Shown: positions 36,540-49,640 of the stretch, piece after piece
Layout: each line of letters opens with the position of its first letter
Numbering within the stretch: the stretch's first letter is position 1
Made by a program: the position numbers and the translations under genes
Source of the DNA: Conidiobolus incongruus B7586
Taxonomy: Eukaryota > Entomophthoromycota > Entomophthoromycetes > Entomophthorales > Conidiobolaceae
Assembly: GCA_000697335.1 (NCBI GenBank)
Contig: JNEM01013874.1
Location: 1-64,000, forward strand
DNA length: 64,000 nucleotides
Reading direction: 5' to 3'
Notes under the pieces: model-generated
What the model was told of the DNA's origin: nothing
The model's input: the letters and a program-made list of their open reading frames with translations, nothing else
Database searches by the model: none

Positions 36540-37829
36540 ATTATAATAAAATCCTTAATCATGTATTGTTCATGCTTTTCATCATTTGAATATTAAATTC
36601 AAATGATTTTAATTAAGCAAAAGTATAAAGTACTTTTATAAATATTGATTGTAATTCATCAAATGGCTGTAACTAATACTATATATAAATTACACTTGTT
36701 ATGAATCAATCGACATTAGAAAATAATACTATATTTATATAATAAATTATAATGATTAAAATATAAGAAAATAATTATAATTAATTAAATTGTATATAAT
36801 CGATTTGTATATTAAAATAAAATTATAATAACAGTAATATTAAATCAACAAATCATGAATATAACTCATGTTATAAATACTTAATCTTCAATATTTAATA
36901 TATGATAAATATATAAATATTATTAATACTCTGAAAATTATAATTTTTATTATGCGTTATATTATCAGTTATATTGAGTAAACTGTCTTATTTTCTATTT
37001 GATATTATTCAATGACTGATTCACTTTCATAGGAAAAGTAAAATAGGGGTATGAATGTGTATTTATTGCTTTTTATGATACTGTAGAGTACTATTTAACT
37101 TTATTGAATAAAATAATAAACTACAAGTCATCATTCAATATTCATTAGTAAAGAACAAGTACCTCTGAACATATAGGAATAAATATTACACAAAATAAAA
37201 CTACCAAAAAAACATATCGAACAAATACCTATAGCATGGTACATACAATTATACAAATAATTACACTCGGTGTTAAACTAGTATACTTAAAATATGCATA
37301 ATAGAATATGGATATATACAGTTAGACAGTGTTTTTAAATCATCAGTTTAATTATGAAAATTACCATAAAATTAATATTACGCCAAAGTGGTGTTTTGTA
37401 AAATTAAGTGACTTGAGAATTTCAAAAAATAACTGGAGAAATTTTGAATATCCCAAATTTCTCCATAAAAAGATCTTCAAGTAAAGTTCGAATGTTAGAA
37501 TAAGGTCAATTTAGAATAAATTAATATATCGAAATAAAGTTTTAGATAAAGGATCAGTATGAAAACAACCCATTACCCACGATGATTAACAAATCACTTT
37601 TAACAATCCTCGGATCAAATAAGATCTATGCATTGCATTTTATTATTGTTACATTTATTTTTTTAATTACCCAAATTCACTATAAAACCTCCATTCTGCA
37701 TTCATCATTCTTACCTTTTATTTAACTCATTCATTAAACTTATCAATAGATATTGAATATCTTATATTATACCTTCGAAATCAATTACACATTTTATATT
37801 ATTTAAATCAATACAATATTTAAAATAAA
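36540..37829. other. AT-rich intergenic DNA
   Basis: No coding island or RNA gene recognised; probably the PPX1 3' UTR and the promoter of the next gene. Confidence 0.6.
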
Positions 37830-39499
37830 ATGAAAACAATTATTGCGATTGAAAGAGTATTATGTTTAATATTAAATTATACTCGTAAAAATTAACCAAT
37901 TTTATAGGAACCTCCATTCCAATGTCTTATACAAACTAAAGATTCAAAAACTCCTATATCTTTAACAGAAGCTGTTAAGGATTTACCTGGGTTATTGGAA
38001 AACTTTTATTCTATTCAAGTAGATCCTTTTCTATCAGATAATGAAGCAAAAACTATCATGATAGGGACTTCAAATATTAATAGAATTCAAAATTTAATTG
38101 AAGATAACAATTGTAAGTTACTATTATACCCTTAATATGTTATTCTAAATTTTATAACAAATTAAATAATTTAGATTTGGAAGCTATTGATACTCTACTT
38201 TATTACTGTTCTGTAGGTCAATTTCCTTCTCCTCCTCAAGTATTCAGTATTGTAGAATATTTTATGCGAATCATTCAGTCAAAAGTACCTACAAAAAGTA
38301 TGAGCCAATCTCTAACAGCCGATTGTATTCATAAATTCTGCGATCTCTTAAAATGCTTAGAAGCTTATCACTCATTAAAATTCTTTATTAAAGTTTACGA
38401 ACCACTTATCCCCAATAGCACTAACAATGAAAATAATACATCCAATGTTGAGCATGATGTTTGGAAATGGATTGAAAGTTTAGTCACTCCCAAAAATCAT
38501 GAATTATTGGGTAATTTATCCATTATTCTATTGAATCACTTTGGTAGAATTTTTTCTGAAGATATCTCCTTGAACAAATTTAAACTCTCTCAGTGTTTTC
38601 TATTATCTCTTATTCCCGAAACTGATGCTGGTCAACCAAAAACACAGATAAAAAAGGTAGTTCAAAGCTTGCTCTCGGTGATGATTGGTGAGTATTCGAT
38701 ACCGTATATGAATTCTCAGCATATATTCAGTGAATATAATAGCGATACAGAAAGTTCAAAAAACTCCGTACCTTCACCCAACCACTCGGCTGATACCAGC
38801 GAGGATGAGATGGATGTGGATCAGCTGGATTATTCTAGAAAAGTATTCTATGATGAATTTTGGATTGCTATGGAAGGTGCTCTTTTTATATTCCAGCAGC
38901 TAATCCATTTATCTAACAGTGAGCTCGTCTGCGCTGATACTCTGTTAAGAGAAACATATGAAATTTTTCAGCAGATTCCTCTTCAACCAACCAAGAACTG
39001 GTTCTTACAAGCGATCCCATCCCCAGTATTTAAAGTTCGGTTCATTGACTTGATTCTTAGTGACCAATATCTAGCAGCAGTTCAAGCAAAACAACTTTTA
39101 ATAATTGATCACGAGAGAATCCTAAACGATTACCTTGCTCCCGATCTCTCAAAAATGCTTACAATGTCCTCAGGCAATGACGATGACATGGATGATACTG
39201 AAACACAACAAAGTGGACTTAATATAAGTCAATTAGAACAATATCCTTGGTTGATCCATCATCTTCTCCTGAACTTCTCACAATACACGATTGATTACAC
39301 GAAATCGCAAGCTTATCCCGAATTCTTTGATATGCTCAATCAAATCGATAGCAAACTAGTCACATTAGAAAATCAGATTAAAATTATTGGAAGACTTAGT
39401 TTGGATTGGCCAAAGAAACGAGTGGCCAATATTGGTAAATTTATCAAGTATACGATGATTGGATTTCCATATCCAGGCAAAAGGAGAAATCAATTTTAA
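37830..39499 (+). CDS. large helical protein of unknown function
   Basis: Three exons, 37830-37856, 37908-38112 and 38175-39499, join in phase to 518 residues. Introns are 51 and 62 bases (GTATTA and GTAAGT donors, TAG acceptors). The protein is mostly alpha-helical, with Leu- and Phe-rich amphipathic segments such as EAIDTLLYYCSVGQFPSPPQ and EFWIAMEGALFIFQQLIHLS. Two acidic, Ser-rich insertions occur at about residues 268-297 (ADTSEDEMDVDQLD) and 410-425 (GNDDDMDD). The C-terminus ends in a basic tail, YPGKRRNQF. There is no signal peptide or membrane segment. The pattern fits a nuclear scaffold, for example an SMC5/6 Nse5-like or other solenoid subunit, but no motif supports a choice. Confidence 0.75.
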
Positions 39500-39737
39500 A
39501 TGTTTTATTCAATTATTTTCAATATATACTAATTAATTTCAATAAAATGTCATTAAAGCACTAAATACTAATTAATTTTTGTTTTATATATGACATATCA
39601 ATTGTGGTCAATTAACAACAAAAACAATCCCATAAATTCAATTTAACAATAAATATAAATATAAATATTAATTGAAAATTACAACATTCAAAACAATCAA
39701 GTATATTGCAAAATTAACAAAAATAAATTAATTCAAA

Positions 39738-40016
39738 ATGAGTCTTTGGGGATCCAGTTCATCATCAAGCGAAGGTGCTAACAAAAAGCAACAAGTCATG
39801 GATCAAGTTCGTGCCGAATTAGCTATGGCCAACGCTCAAGAACTCATCTCCAAATTGGGTGACAAATGTTACGATAAATGTATTCCCAATCCCGGTAAAG
39901 AATTGAGTTCCGCTGACCAAACTTGTCTCTCCAAGTGCATGGATCGTTATATGGAAGCTTGGAATTTGGTTTCTGAAGTTTATTTCCATAGAGTTCAAAA
40001 AGAATCTCAACATTAA
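39738..40016 (+). CDS. TIM13: small Tim chaperone Tim13
   Basis: Intermembrane-space chaperone that forms a hexamer with Tim8 and carries hydrophobic precursors to the inner membrane TIM22 and other machineries. Single exon, 92 residues. Twin CX3C motifs are Cys44-Cys48 (CYDKC) and Cys63-Cys67 (CLSKC), separated by 14 residues, with the typical VRAELAMANAQELISKLGDK helix before and MDRYMEAWNLVSEVY helix after. This order and the alanine-rich first helix match Tim13 better than Tim8, Tim9 or Tim10. The Mia40 import pathway is expected to form the disulfides. Confidence 0.93.
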   Translation: MSLWGSSSSSSEGANKKQQVMDQVRAELAMANAQELISKLGDKCYDKCIPNPGKELSSADQTCLSKCMDRYMEAWNLVSEVYFHRVQKESQH

Positions 40017-42840
40017 TAATATTTTTATTTTAATTTAAATATATTTAATTTTAGAAAATTTTATCAATATTTTTATGGTAGTCATCAACGTATTTTTTTA
40101 ATTATACATGTTAATAACAATTTCATACTTTAACTTTTAATTCAAATATCTATAATTTTATCATTATTATAACATATTTTGTAATATTTAAATTATATCT
40201 CAATATATTTGTCACAAATATCAATTTAATAAGCTATATTAATATTCGATATTCTTAAGTAAATACCATTAACAATCAATATTATTAATTTGTTTAATAT
40301 ATCAAATAATGATGCATTTAAGAAAATAAAATGATTATAAATTTCAATCATATAATTCAATTAGAATAAAATTTAACAATTAGTATTAATATAACTTTTA
40401 TTTTAAACGTGTTTATTTAGTGTAATCTAAAATCATTCTATATTTAATTTGAAAGGAAGATAATTCAAATAATATAAAAATTGTTATGAATGTATTATAT
40501 TAAGTTATTTACATTCATTGGTTATTTTATTGAAAAAACTATATTAAATTCTTCAAAAATTAGGAATTTTTTAAATGAAATAATTATTTTCAACAAAGTA
40601 ATTTACTGTAATTTTGTAAGATTGTGAATATTCAAATATTTAATTATTAATGAAATATAAGGTATATGTTTTAAAAGCAATTAGTTAAATGATTTAATCT
40701 ATATGAGAAAAAGAAAAATCACATATCATATTTTTCATTAACTCGAAATAATGAAATTATCCAAGTTTGACTGATTAAAAGAATTTTTTTATTCTATCAT
40801 TTATTCAGTTCAATCAAGAAATCATATTAATATATAATAATTTTCGATCATGCTCAAAATGGTATATTATACGTTTTTTCTTCAAAAAATATGAATTGGT
40901 CTAATCGAGGTTACTTATGATATTAAAATAATTTAATTTTATATAACTTGTGATATATAATTTACATGATACTATTTTATGTTAGCTCGAAAATTAATTT
41001 AAAAATATTAGCATTAATTTAAAATAGCTGATTTCATTTTGAATAATGAAAATTATATAGAATATTAATGTTTTAATAATATTAAATTCTTTAAAAATTT
41101 TAATCAAAGTTGAATTGGCTAATCAAATATTCAGTATGTATAATTCAACATTACTTAATTTATATATAGCTTTAATTTTCTTAAAATTTATAAAGTATAT
41201 AAAATGTAGTAATTATTTAAGAGTATCTAATTAAGTTAAAATAATTGTTAGATTTTGAATTATGATTTGACTAAATTATATTATTATCTTATTTTGAATT
41301 CTAAATTGATTGGTTATGATAAAACTAAGATATTCAAGATATATAGATATTGATAAACAATATCATTAATGTAATATATGGTATATATTTTATAATATGT
41401 TCATTATTATTTGCCTATATGTAATAATGCATATTATATCGCGAGTTTATGTTATTTTGATCAGATGATTATATTTTCATTAATAAATATACACTAAATC
41501 CCATATAATTATAAATCAAATTCCAGACATCAAATAGAATGCAAATAATCCGGATCCTAGATTTCCAAAGAATTGAAATACTCAAATATTAATGATTTTA
41601 AGAACCATAAAACTAAAAATCAATGTAAAAAATTGTTTTTTATTAATTACAAATCTCAATAGTTTTTATATGTAATACAAAGATCGATATAATGTTCAAG
41701 TTCATCAATTTTCATTCCATAGATATATAGTATCCACCAAATATATGGGCACTAATTTAGACCATGCGCAACCGCAAAAATCTTTAATAATTGCAGGTGA
41801 TTTCAAATTGGCTTAATTTGAAAATAATCTAAACAAATTTAAGATTATTAAAACAAGTTAAATATAGTATTTATTTACTTCATTTCAATAATTGGATAGT
41901 CTATGAATTATTCAATTAACCAATAATCTATTGTATTTAATCAAATAATAAATAAAATAGAAAAGGTTAATAATAGCAGATATTATAAATATGAAAATTT
42001 TACTGAACTAGTCTTATTTTCAAATAAATGCAGTATTAAACAACCAAGTTATTCGGTGGGCTATACCTAACATGGTTCAATAGTTTGTACAAATTACTTA
42101 TCCATGAGTATAATTTTGAATTTGTTTCCACTATTGAACATCAAACGAAAACAAATACTAATAAAGGAGAAACATTCTAATGCTTATCTCTCCAAATTTA
42201 TAACGATGTTCTTGTCTCCAATATTCTCAACTCTAGGATTGGATGTTTGGAGTCAAGGAGAATTTTAAGGGAAGGGAGTTTCTCAGTTAGGCAGAAGTAG
42301 AATAATCGGAATCCTAAATGATGATTGGTCCAAATCAAAACAAAATCACTAGTTTTACACAAAAGGGAGTGCTTGATTGGTTAAAGCCTGAATTTCAATT
42401 GATTGATTAAAGGCGTTAGAGTGCATTTCTTAAATTACCAAAGAATAAAAAATGAAGAGTGAATGGGATTGAGGTTATTGAATCGAGGAAGTGAAATAAG
42501 AAAATTTTTGTTTAACAACTTATTAAGTGACATATAAATCTATCTTTAAAGAACTGTCTGCCTGATCAATCTTGAGTTCAGTAGTTCTTGTTTCATTATT
42601 TGTGCCAATAATATTTGTGACAAATCACCCTGTTTTCTTGTACTCGAACCAAACCATTAATATTTATTCTAATTCTACTTTTCTTTTGGGCTTTTAATAC
42701 CTCATTAAAAACAAATCATTATTCAAATTTGGCATTTTGTTAAATTTTCACTAGTATTTCGGTCTAAAAGCTACTACCACATATATTATTTTTAATCTCA
42801 TTTCCCTTCTGGCCTCTATTTTGATTTCGTTTTTGACAAT
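40017..42840. other. long intergenic region with polo kinase promoter
   Basis: AT-rich until about 42050, then markedly GC-richer up to the ATG at 42841. The latter part holds the CCAAT-type module annotated separately and, at about 42445-42500, a segment similar to 8680-8735. No open frame of coding quality. Confidence 0.55.
42269..42385 (+). promoter_or_regulatory. putative polo kinase promoter module, copy 1
   Basis: Three short sites in order: GGGAAGGGAG (42269-42278), GATGATTGGTC (42320-42330) and TTGATTGGTTAAA (42373-42385). The last two contain the reverse CCAAT pentamer. The third site ends 456 bases before the ATG. The same three sites occur upstream of the second polo gene in the same order at almost the same distances, while the sequence between them differs. 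CCAAT is the known target of the NF-Y/HAP complex; binding here is inferred. Confidence 0.6.
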
Positions 42841-45010
42841 ATGGCGCGTGATAATTTAAAATGGCCTCCATTGCCCGAGCAGCTTCATGATAAAAAAACT
42901 GATTCGCTATATAACGTTGGAAAATTACTTGGCGAAGGTGGTTTCGCCAAGTGTTACCTTGCTACCACTCCCTCTGGAGTACGCCTAGCTTGTAAAGTAG
43001 TATTAAAAGAGTCTTTGAAATCTGAAAAACATAAAGAAAAATTAAAGAGTGAAATCAAAATTAATGATAAGCTTAGACATAACCATATTGTTCGCTTTCA
43101 CTCCTGCTTCCAGGATCCACATTACGTTTACATTATGTTGGAGCTTTGCGAAAATCAGTCTCTGGTAGACTTATTGAAATCTCGTAAAAGACTTTCTGAG
43201 GAAGAGGCTAGATATTATCTAAGTCAAATGCTTGATGCTATGGAATATTGCCATCGTAGTAAAGTTATTCATCGTGATCTTAAGCTTGGCAATGTATTTT
43301 TAGACTCCAAAATGCATGTTAAAATAGGTGATTTTGGTCTTGCTACTGAACTCGCTTCAGACGACGAACGTAAAAAAACTATTTGTGGTACTCCCAACTA
43401 TATTGCTCCTGAAGTTTTATATAATTCCAATAACGGTCACGATTACAAAGCTGATATTTGGTCACTTGGTGTTATTCTTTATACTCTTGTTATTGGTACT
43501 CCTCCTTTTCAAACTCGTGAAACTAATGAAATTTACAGGTATTATTAATATTCAGATGATTTTATAGTTATCGTATTAACTTCCTCTTCTCAGAAAAATT
43601 CGAACTGCCAATTTCCAGTTTCCCGCTCATATTGAGGTTTCAAATGAGTTTAAAGAATGTGTTCGTTTTATCCTCACGACTGATCCAAGTAATCATTATT
43701 TATGAATATTCATACTACTTAATTCTTATTCAATTCTATAGAGGATAGACCTACTATCAGACAAATTAGACTTCACCAGTTTTTTAGAAAATTTACACCC
43801 AAAGTCATGCCAACATCTGCATTGAAAACACCACCCGATTTCACTTATGAAATGCGTGAATATGAGCTCGCTAATGCTATGGCTAACATGGGTATTATAT
43901 ATTTTTTAATTTTTAAATAATTTTTATTAACCTTCACTTTATCTCTTTCAGATAACAAACTATCCTCAAGATCACCTGAAAAGCAATATAATCAAATTTC
44001 TTCACCTCGTAAGTTAATTCTTTTGAATTTAATGCTATACTGAATACTAACACTTTTCGTTTTTAGAACGCAAACCAATCCCAGCTACAATGATCCCAGA
44101 TTCATCCAAAACCAAGCCAATTGTCACTTCTCCCATTAGCCCAGAGCGCAAGCGCAATGTTTTCAACTACCATATTACCCCCAACAAGAGTAATGGACTT
44201 GGTCCCGTTTCACCTACCAGAACTTCTCCCTCTAAACTTGAACGTATCGCATTCCTTTCTTTACCTGATATGTCCAACTATTCGATCCTACAAATCATTC
44301 ATTTTAATATCAAACAGGCCTTTGATTATATTCGCAAATTTAAGACTCTTGAGGATCTTGATCGCCTCACTACATGCAACTTAGTTGTGCCAGTATTTAT
44401 TAACAAGTGGATTGATCATGGAGAAAAATATGGTTTAGGCTATCAATTGACAGATGAAACTGCTGGTGTATTTTTCAAAGATTCAACCACTTTAGTCCGC
44501 AATCCAGCCGAGCCAAAACTTCAATATTTATACTATAAATCAGGCTCCACTCGCTCTTCCATTACCAAGGAATCTTATGCTCCCAATGAAATTCCTGAGG
44601 CCCTCTCCAAGAAAAAGAAACTCTTTGAGCACTATCGTGATTATATGCGTGATCACTTAAGCTCATCCGTTCCTACGGTCCCTTTTTCTGGTCCTGAATC
44701 TCTCGTCTTTTTGACTAAATTTGTCAGAACTCACCATGCAGTAATGTTCCGTCTTAGCTCCAAGACAGTTCAGGTCAATTTCTTTGACCACTATAAACTT
44801 GTCATTTCCGAAGAAGGACGAGTTGTAACTTTGGTGGACACTACTGGTAAGACTCGTACTCTTAAGATGGCTGAAATCATTTCTGCCCATTATAGAGTTC
44901 CAGGCCCTAAACCAACACCTGAAACCGAAGATGTATACTCTCGTCTCAAATATGTTCAGGATATGCTTGATCATATCTTAAAGAAGAAGCAGATGGAAGG
45001 TACTAACTAA
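42841..45010 (+). CDS. polo-like kinase, paralogue A
   Basis: Mitotic Ser/Thr kinase (Plk1, Cdc5, Plo1 family) acting at spindle poles, kinetochores and in cytokinesis. Exons 42841-43538, 43594-43688, 43742-43891, 43952-44008 and 44067-45010 join in phase to 647 residues. Kinase domain: GEGGFAK loop at 31-37, Lys52, HRD Asp146, DFG at 164-166, activating Thr180 in KKTICGTPNYIAPEV. The polo-box domain has WIDHGEKYGLGYQL (Trp448) and the phosphopeptide-binding His575 and Lys577 in FFDHYKLVIS, matching human Trp414, His538 and Lys540. The linker is SP/TP-rich (KPIVTSPISPER, SPTRTSPSK). All catalytic and phosphopeptide-binding residues are present, so it should be active. Confidence 0.96.
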
Positions 45011-47542
45011 GGCTTCTAATTTTACATTCCTTCATAATCTTCCCCTATAATAATTTTAAGATGTACATTCTTGTTACCCCGTTGTAATTCAACTTCAATA
45101 TCATACTGTATTTTCAATTATTAAATACTAACGATCCGCCCTCGATTATAATAATCATTACTGGACTATTTAATTATGGATTCTTGACGAAATCCATTAA
45201 TAGGTCGATGTATACATTTATATCACCTGACCAAGTCCTTTAAATCCATTCTCCTCCTCCCTAATCAATATAATTCTGTGAGATTAAAAGTTAGCTTAAG
45301 AATTTTTAATCTATTAAATAATTTTGACATTTTCCATCATTTATAAGGTTTAAATAAATTTAAAATTTTATTAACATCAAATAGCAATCATACTATATTC
45401 GTCGATTTATGATTTAATTTCTGACTACTGATGTATCGACACCTTTTTTGAAATATTATTTTATCTTAAACTGATAAAACTAGATGATGTTAGAAAATTC
45501 AATTTTGTAAAAATAGCCACATTCTTTTGATTTATAGAGTCGAAAACCAAATGATGAAATAACGTAATATAAGATATAATACTACATATTTTTCAGAGAT
45601 ATTTTATTAATATATATTATTCAATTTGATATTCAACAAAATATTTTAAGTTGATTAAGTTATAAGTTTTTTAAATTAATTTTCATATCAAATAATAATA
45701 AATTATGGAATTTATATTATATAAAACATAATATATAATTAAAAAGAATTTTTTTTAAAGTTTAATATATTTTATATTAAATAAAAATTTAATATTACTA
45801 AATTAATTAAAATTATATTTTCATTAAATTTTGATGATTTTAAATTTGTAAATTTATGACTTATATTATGTATTATTTTTTAAATAGTGAGTATCTAAAT
45901 CAACTAATTATTTTAATATATTAATTAATACTAAGTAAAAATCTATAAATATAAGATTATAAAATAATAAAAATATCTATTCTATAAATTGACTATTTTT
46001 AATTTTTAATAATTTTATTTTCTAGTGATTGAGTATAATAGGTTTAATACGCTCTAATGCACTCTATATCTAGCAAGTTGAAAGGGAAGAGCTTTGTAAC
46101 TGTTATATATGCGTAATAATAAAGGTTACAAATATGATACGAATTATTGATATCTTGATTGAAAATATTTCAATTAAATAGACAAATGATCTTATAAAAA
46201 ACAACTCAAAGGATTTCATCATAAATTTTGATTTTGTTCAAATATTAAAAAATGATTTAGTAATATATATATATATATATAATTCTTTATTAAGGAAGTT
46301 TAATCTTTTGATTTGTTTGAAATATTATTAAATTATAATATGATTTATTTAAATTAATATAATTTCAGTACTTATTCCAATAATTTTATTTCATTATATA
46401 GTTAACTTATTTGTATTTTGATTAAAATCAAATTTAATTATATTAAATAATTTATAACAGTTGTTTTTAAACTTAGAGTAATTACATAATCTTCTTTAAT
46501 ATTTTATTATTAAAATAAAATTAAAAATATATTAAATAATAATAATAATGTTATATTATAAAGGTTTATAAATTATTTAATTAATTCTTTATTTTAAACA
46601 ATGGTTATTAAATAATATAAAATTTTAATTAACAAAGAATATTAAAGATAAATTAATTAAAATTATTTTTTTTATTGATTATGATTCTATTAAATTTAAT
46701 TCAAATATTAATTTTTATTAATTATTATAAATTCAAAAATATTTGAAGAATTCCTTGATCATGTATTGATGTGATGCCAATTATGCTTGAAATAGAAATA
46801 TAAATAATATAACTACACATAAAAGTTGATAAGTTAGTGATAATGAATCTAACCCAAATTTATTACAATAAAATCATTTTAATTAACCTTACGTAGTAAC
46901 GATAGTAACAAAATACACGTTAGCTATTGAATATTTCTGCTAGTTAATAATCGAAATATGTTATTAATCAAAATTAATTTCTATAGGGATCTTATTATAT
47001 TGTAAACAAAAAATATCAATTGATTGCAACGAAAGTTGATACAAAATATAAGATTAACACTTGCCAATCCATTCAAATTTAAATTAAATTTGTCAATTGG
47101 TCATAAAATTGTGAATAGAGCTTAATTGAAATTAATTTGCAAACTAGTGACATTGAATTTCGAGAAAACCGTGACCAATTTAAATAGTATTATATTTAAT
47201 AATAAACCGCGAACTAATTAAAATATGATGTGTCGCTTTATAAAATTGAAAACTCGATATGAAGTGATGATCAGTGCAAGCGCTTAGTATTAATCAATAA
47301 TCATATCCTAATATAAAATAAATAAACTGTAACTTATTCATATTTAGTTAAAATTGTTTTTATTAGTAGTTGGTCCTTGTTTATAAAATACAATAAAGAA
47401 TTTTATATTCGAGGACTGGTTAAAATTCAATAGCTGATTACACAATGTAATAATATTATGGAATAACACCATGCTAATATAAATGTACAAAAGGTTAGAT
47501 ATGCTGCAGTATAGTAAAGGATAAAGAAACGTGTAAAAACCA
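45011..47542. other. AT-rich spacer between convergent polo genes
   Basis: The first 300 bases are the GC-richer 3' flank of paralogue A. The middle, about 45600-46720, is AT-saturated with a (TA)n run at 46265-46280 and may be decayed repeat DNA. No gene, RNA or recognisable element; no inverted-repeat boundary of the duplication was seen. Confidence 0.5.
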
Positions 47543-49640
47543 CTAATTGGTAGCTGCCATCTGCTTCTTCTTGATGATATGGTCAAGCATATCCTGGACA
47601 TATTTGATACGGTAGTAAATGTCCTCAGTATCAGTAGTTGCTTTGAGACCAGGAACCTTATAATGAGCGGAAATGATGTCAACCATCTTGTAGGGATCAG
47701 TCTTACCTGTAGGGTGAACGAGGGTTACAACACGTCCTTCTTCGGAAACGACAAGCTTATAGTGATCATAGAAGTTGATCTGAATTGTCTTGGAGCTAAG
47801 ACGGAACATTGCTGCATGATGGGTTCTTACGAATTTAGTCAAATAGACGAGAGAGTCAGGACCAGCAAAAGGGACAGTAGGAACAGAAGAACTAAGATGA
47901 TCGCGCATATAATCGCGGTAATTTTCAAAAAGTTTTGTCTTTTTGGAGAGAGCCTCAGGAATTTCGTTAGCCGCATAAGATTCCTTAGTGACTGAATAGC
48001 GAGTGGAGCCTGATTCATAGTACAGGTAATGGAACTTGGGCTCAGCTGGGTTACGGACCATTGTAGTGGTATCCTTGAAAAATACACCAGCAGTTTCATC
48101 TGTCAATTGATAGCCCAAACCATATTTTGTTCCATGGTCAATCCATTTCGTAATAAATACAGGAACTTTGACGTCACAATTAGAGAGGCGATCAAGGTCT
48201 TCAAGTGTTTTAAATTTGCGAATATATTCTAAGGCCTGATTAATGTTAAAATGGGTAGTTTCCAAGAACGAGAAATTGGACATGTCAGGTAAGGCAAGGA
48301 ATGCGATGCGTTCAGATTTAGAAGCAGTGTTTTCGGTAGTAGAAGAGGGATCATGGCTACGTTTCTTACTAGGGGTCATTTGATAGTTAAAAAGCTTGCG
48401 CTTAAGCTCTAAACATTAACATAAATAAAAATATTCTATATAAAACTAAATTTGAAATGTGACTTACGAGGTGGTGTAGGTTGGGCAGTTTGAATTTGTT
48501 GTTCGGCAGATTTGGAAGATGAATCAGTATCTAAAAAAGATAACACGAAAGGTTAATGAAATAATATTAATGGTAGAAAATTATTTAGTACCCTTTTTGG
48601 ACATAGCAAGAACGAGCTCATGTTCGCGGATTTCATAAGTGAAATCAGGTCTAGTGTGTAAGGCAGAAACTGGCATGACTTTGGGTATGTATTTTTTAAA
48701 GAATGGGTGCTTTCTAATTTGTTCGATAGTAGGTCTATCCTCTAAAAAAATCAATGAGAATTAAATAGTAAAAATATCGAATAGAAATTACTTGGATCAG
48801 TTGTAAGAATGAAACGGACACAATCTTTAAACTCATTTGTAACTTCAACGTGGGCAGGGAACTGGAAGTTGGCAGCTCGGATTTTTCTGAGTGGAAGAGA
48901 GTGAGTATAAAAAAAATAAAATCATGAAAATATAAATTCTACCTGTAAATTTCATTAGTGTCGCGAGTTTGGAAAGGGGGAGTACCAATAACGAGAGTAT
49001 AAAGAATAACACCAAGTGACCAAATATCAGCTTTGTAATCATGTCCATTCTTGGAATCATATAAAACTTCAGGAGCAATATAGTTGGGAGTACCACAAAT
49101 AGTTTTTTTACGTTCGTCGTCTGAAGCGAGTTCAGCAGCAAGACCAAAATCACCTATTTTAACATGCATTTTGGAGTCTAAAAATACATTGCCAAGCTTA
49201 AGATCGCGATGAATAACTTGACTACGGTGGCAGTATTCCATAGCATCAAGCATTTGGCTCATATAATATCTAGCCTCTTCCTCAGAAAGTCTTTTACGAG
49301 ATTTCAGCAAGTCTACCAGAGACTGATTTTCGCAAAGCTCTAACAAAATGTAAACATAGCTTGGATCTTGGAAACAGGAGTGTAGACGAACAATATGGTG
49401 ATGTGCGAGTTTGTCATTGATTTTAATTTCACTCTTCAATTTCTCTCGATGTTTTTCAGATTTTAAAGATTCCTTTAAGACTACTTTGCAAGCTAAACGA
49501 GTACCAGAAGGATGGGTAACGAGATAACATTTGGCAAACCCACCCTCACCAAGTAATTTCCCAACGGTGTACCACGTGTCCTTCTTTTTATCATGAAGTT
49601 GTTCGGGCAAAGGAGGCCATTTTAAATTATCACGAGCCAT
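47543..49640 (-). CDS. polo-like kinase, paralogue B
   Basis: Second full polo-like kinase, tail to tail with paralogue A. Exons on the minus strand are 49640-48943, 48886-48792, 48741-48592, 48530-48468 and 48408-47543, giving 623 residues. Exons 1-3 have exactly the lengths of paralogue A (698, 95 and 150 bases) with the same phases. Kinase and polo-box residues are conserved: GEGGFAK, HRDLKLGN, DFG, KKTICGTPN, WIDHGTKYGLGYQL and FYDHYKLVVSE. The main differences are a shorter linker before the polo boxes (exon 5 is 78 bases shorter) with fewer SP sites, and scattered substitutions. The intact reading frame indicates selection, so this is not a pseudogene. Confidence 0.95.
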
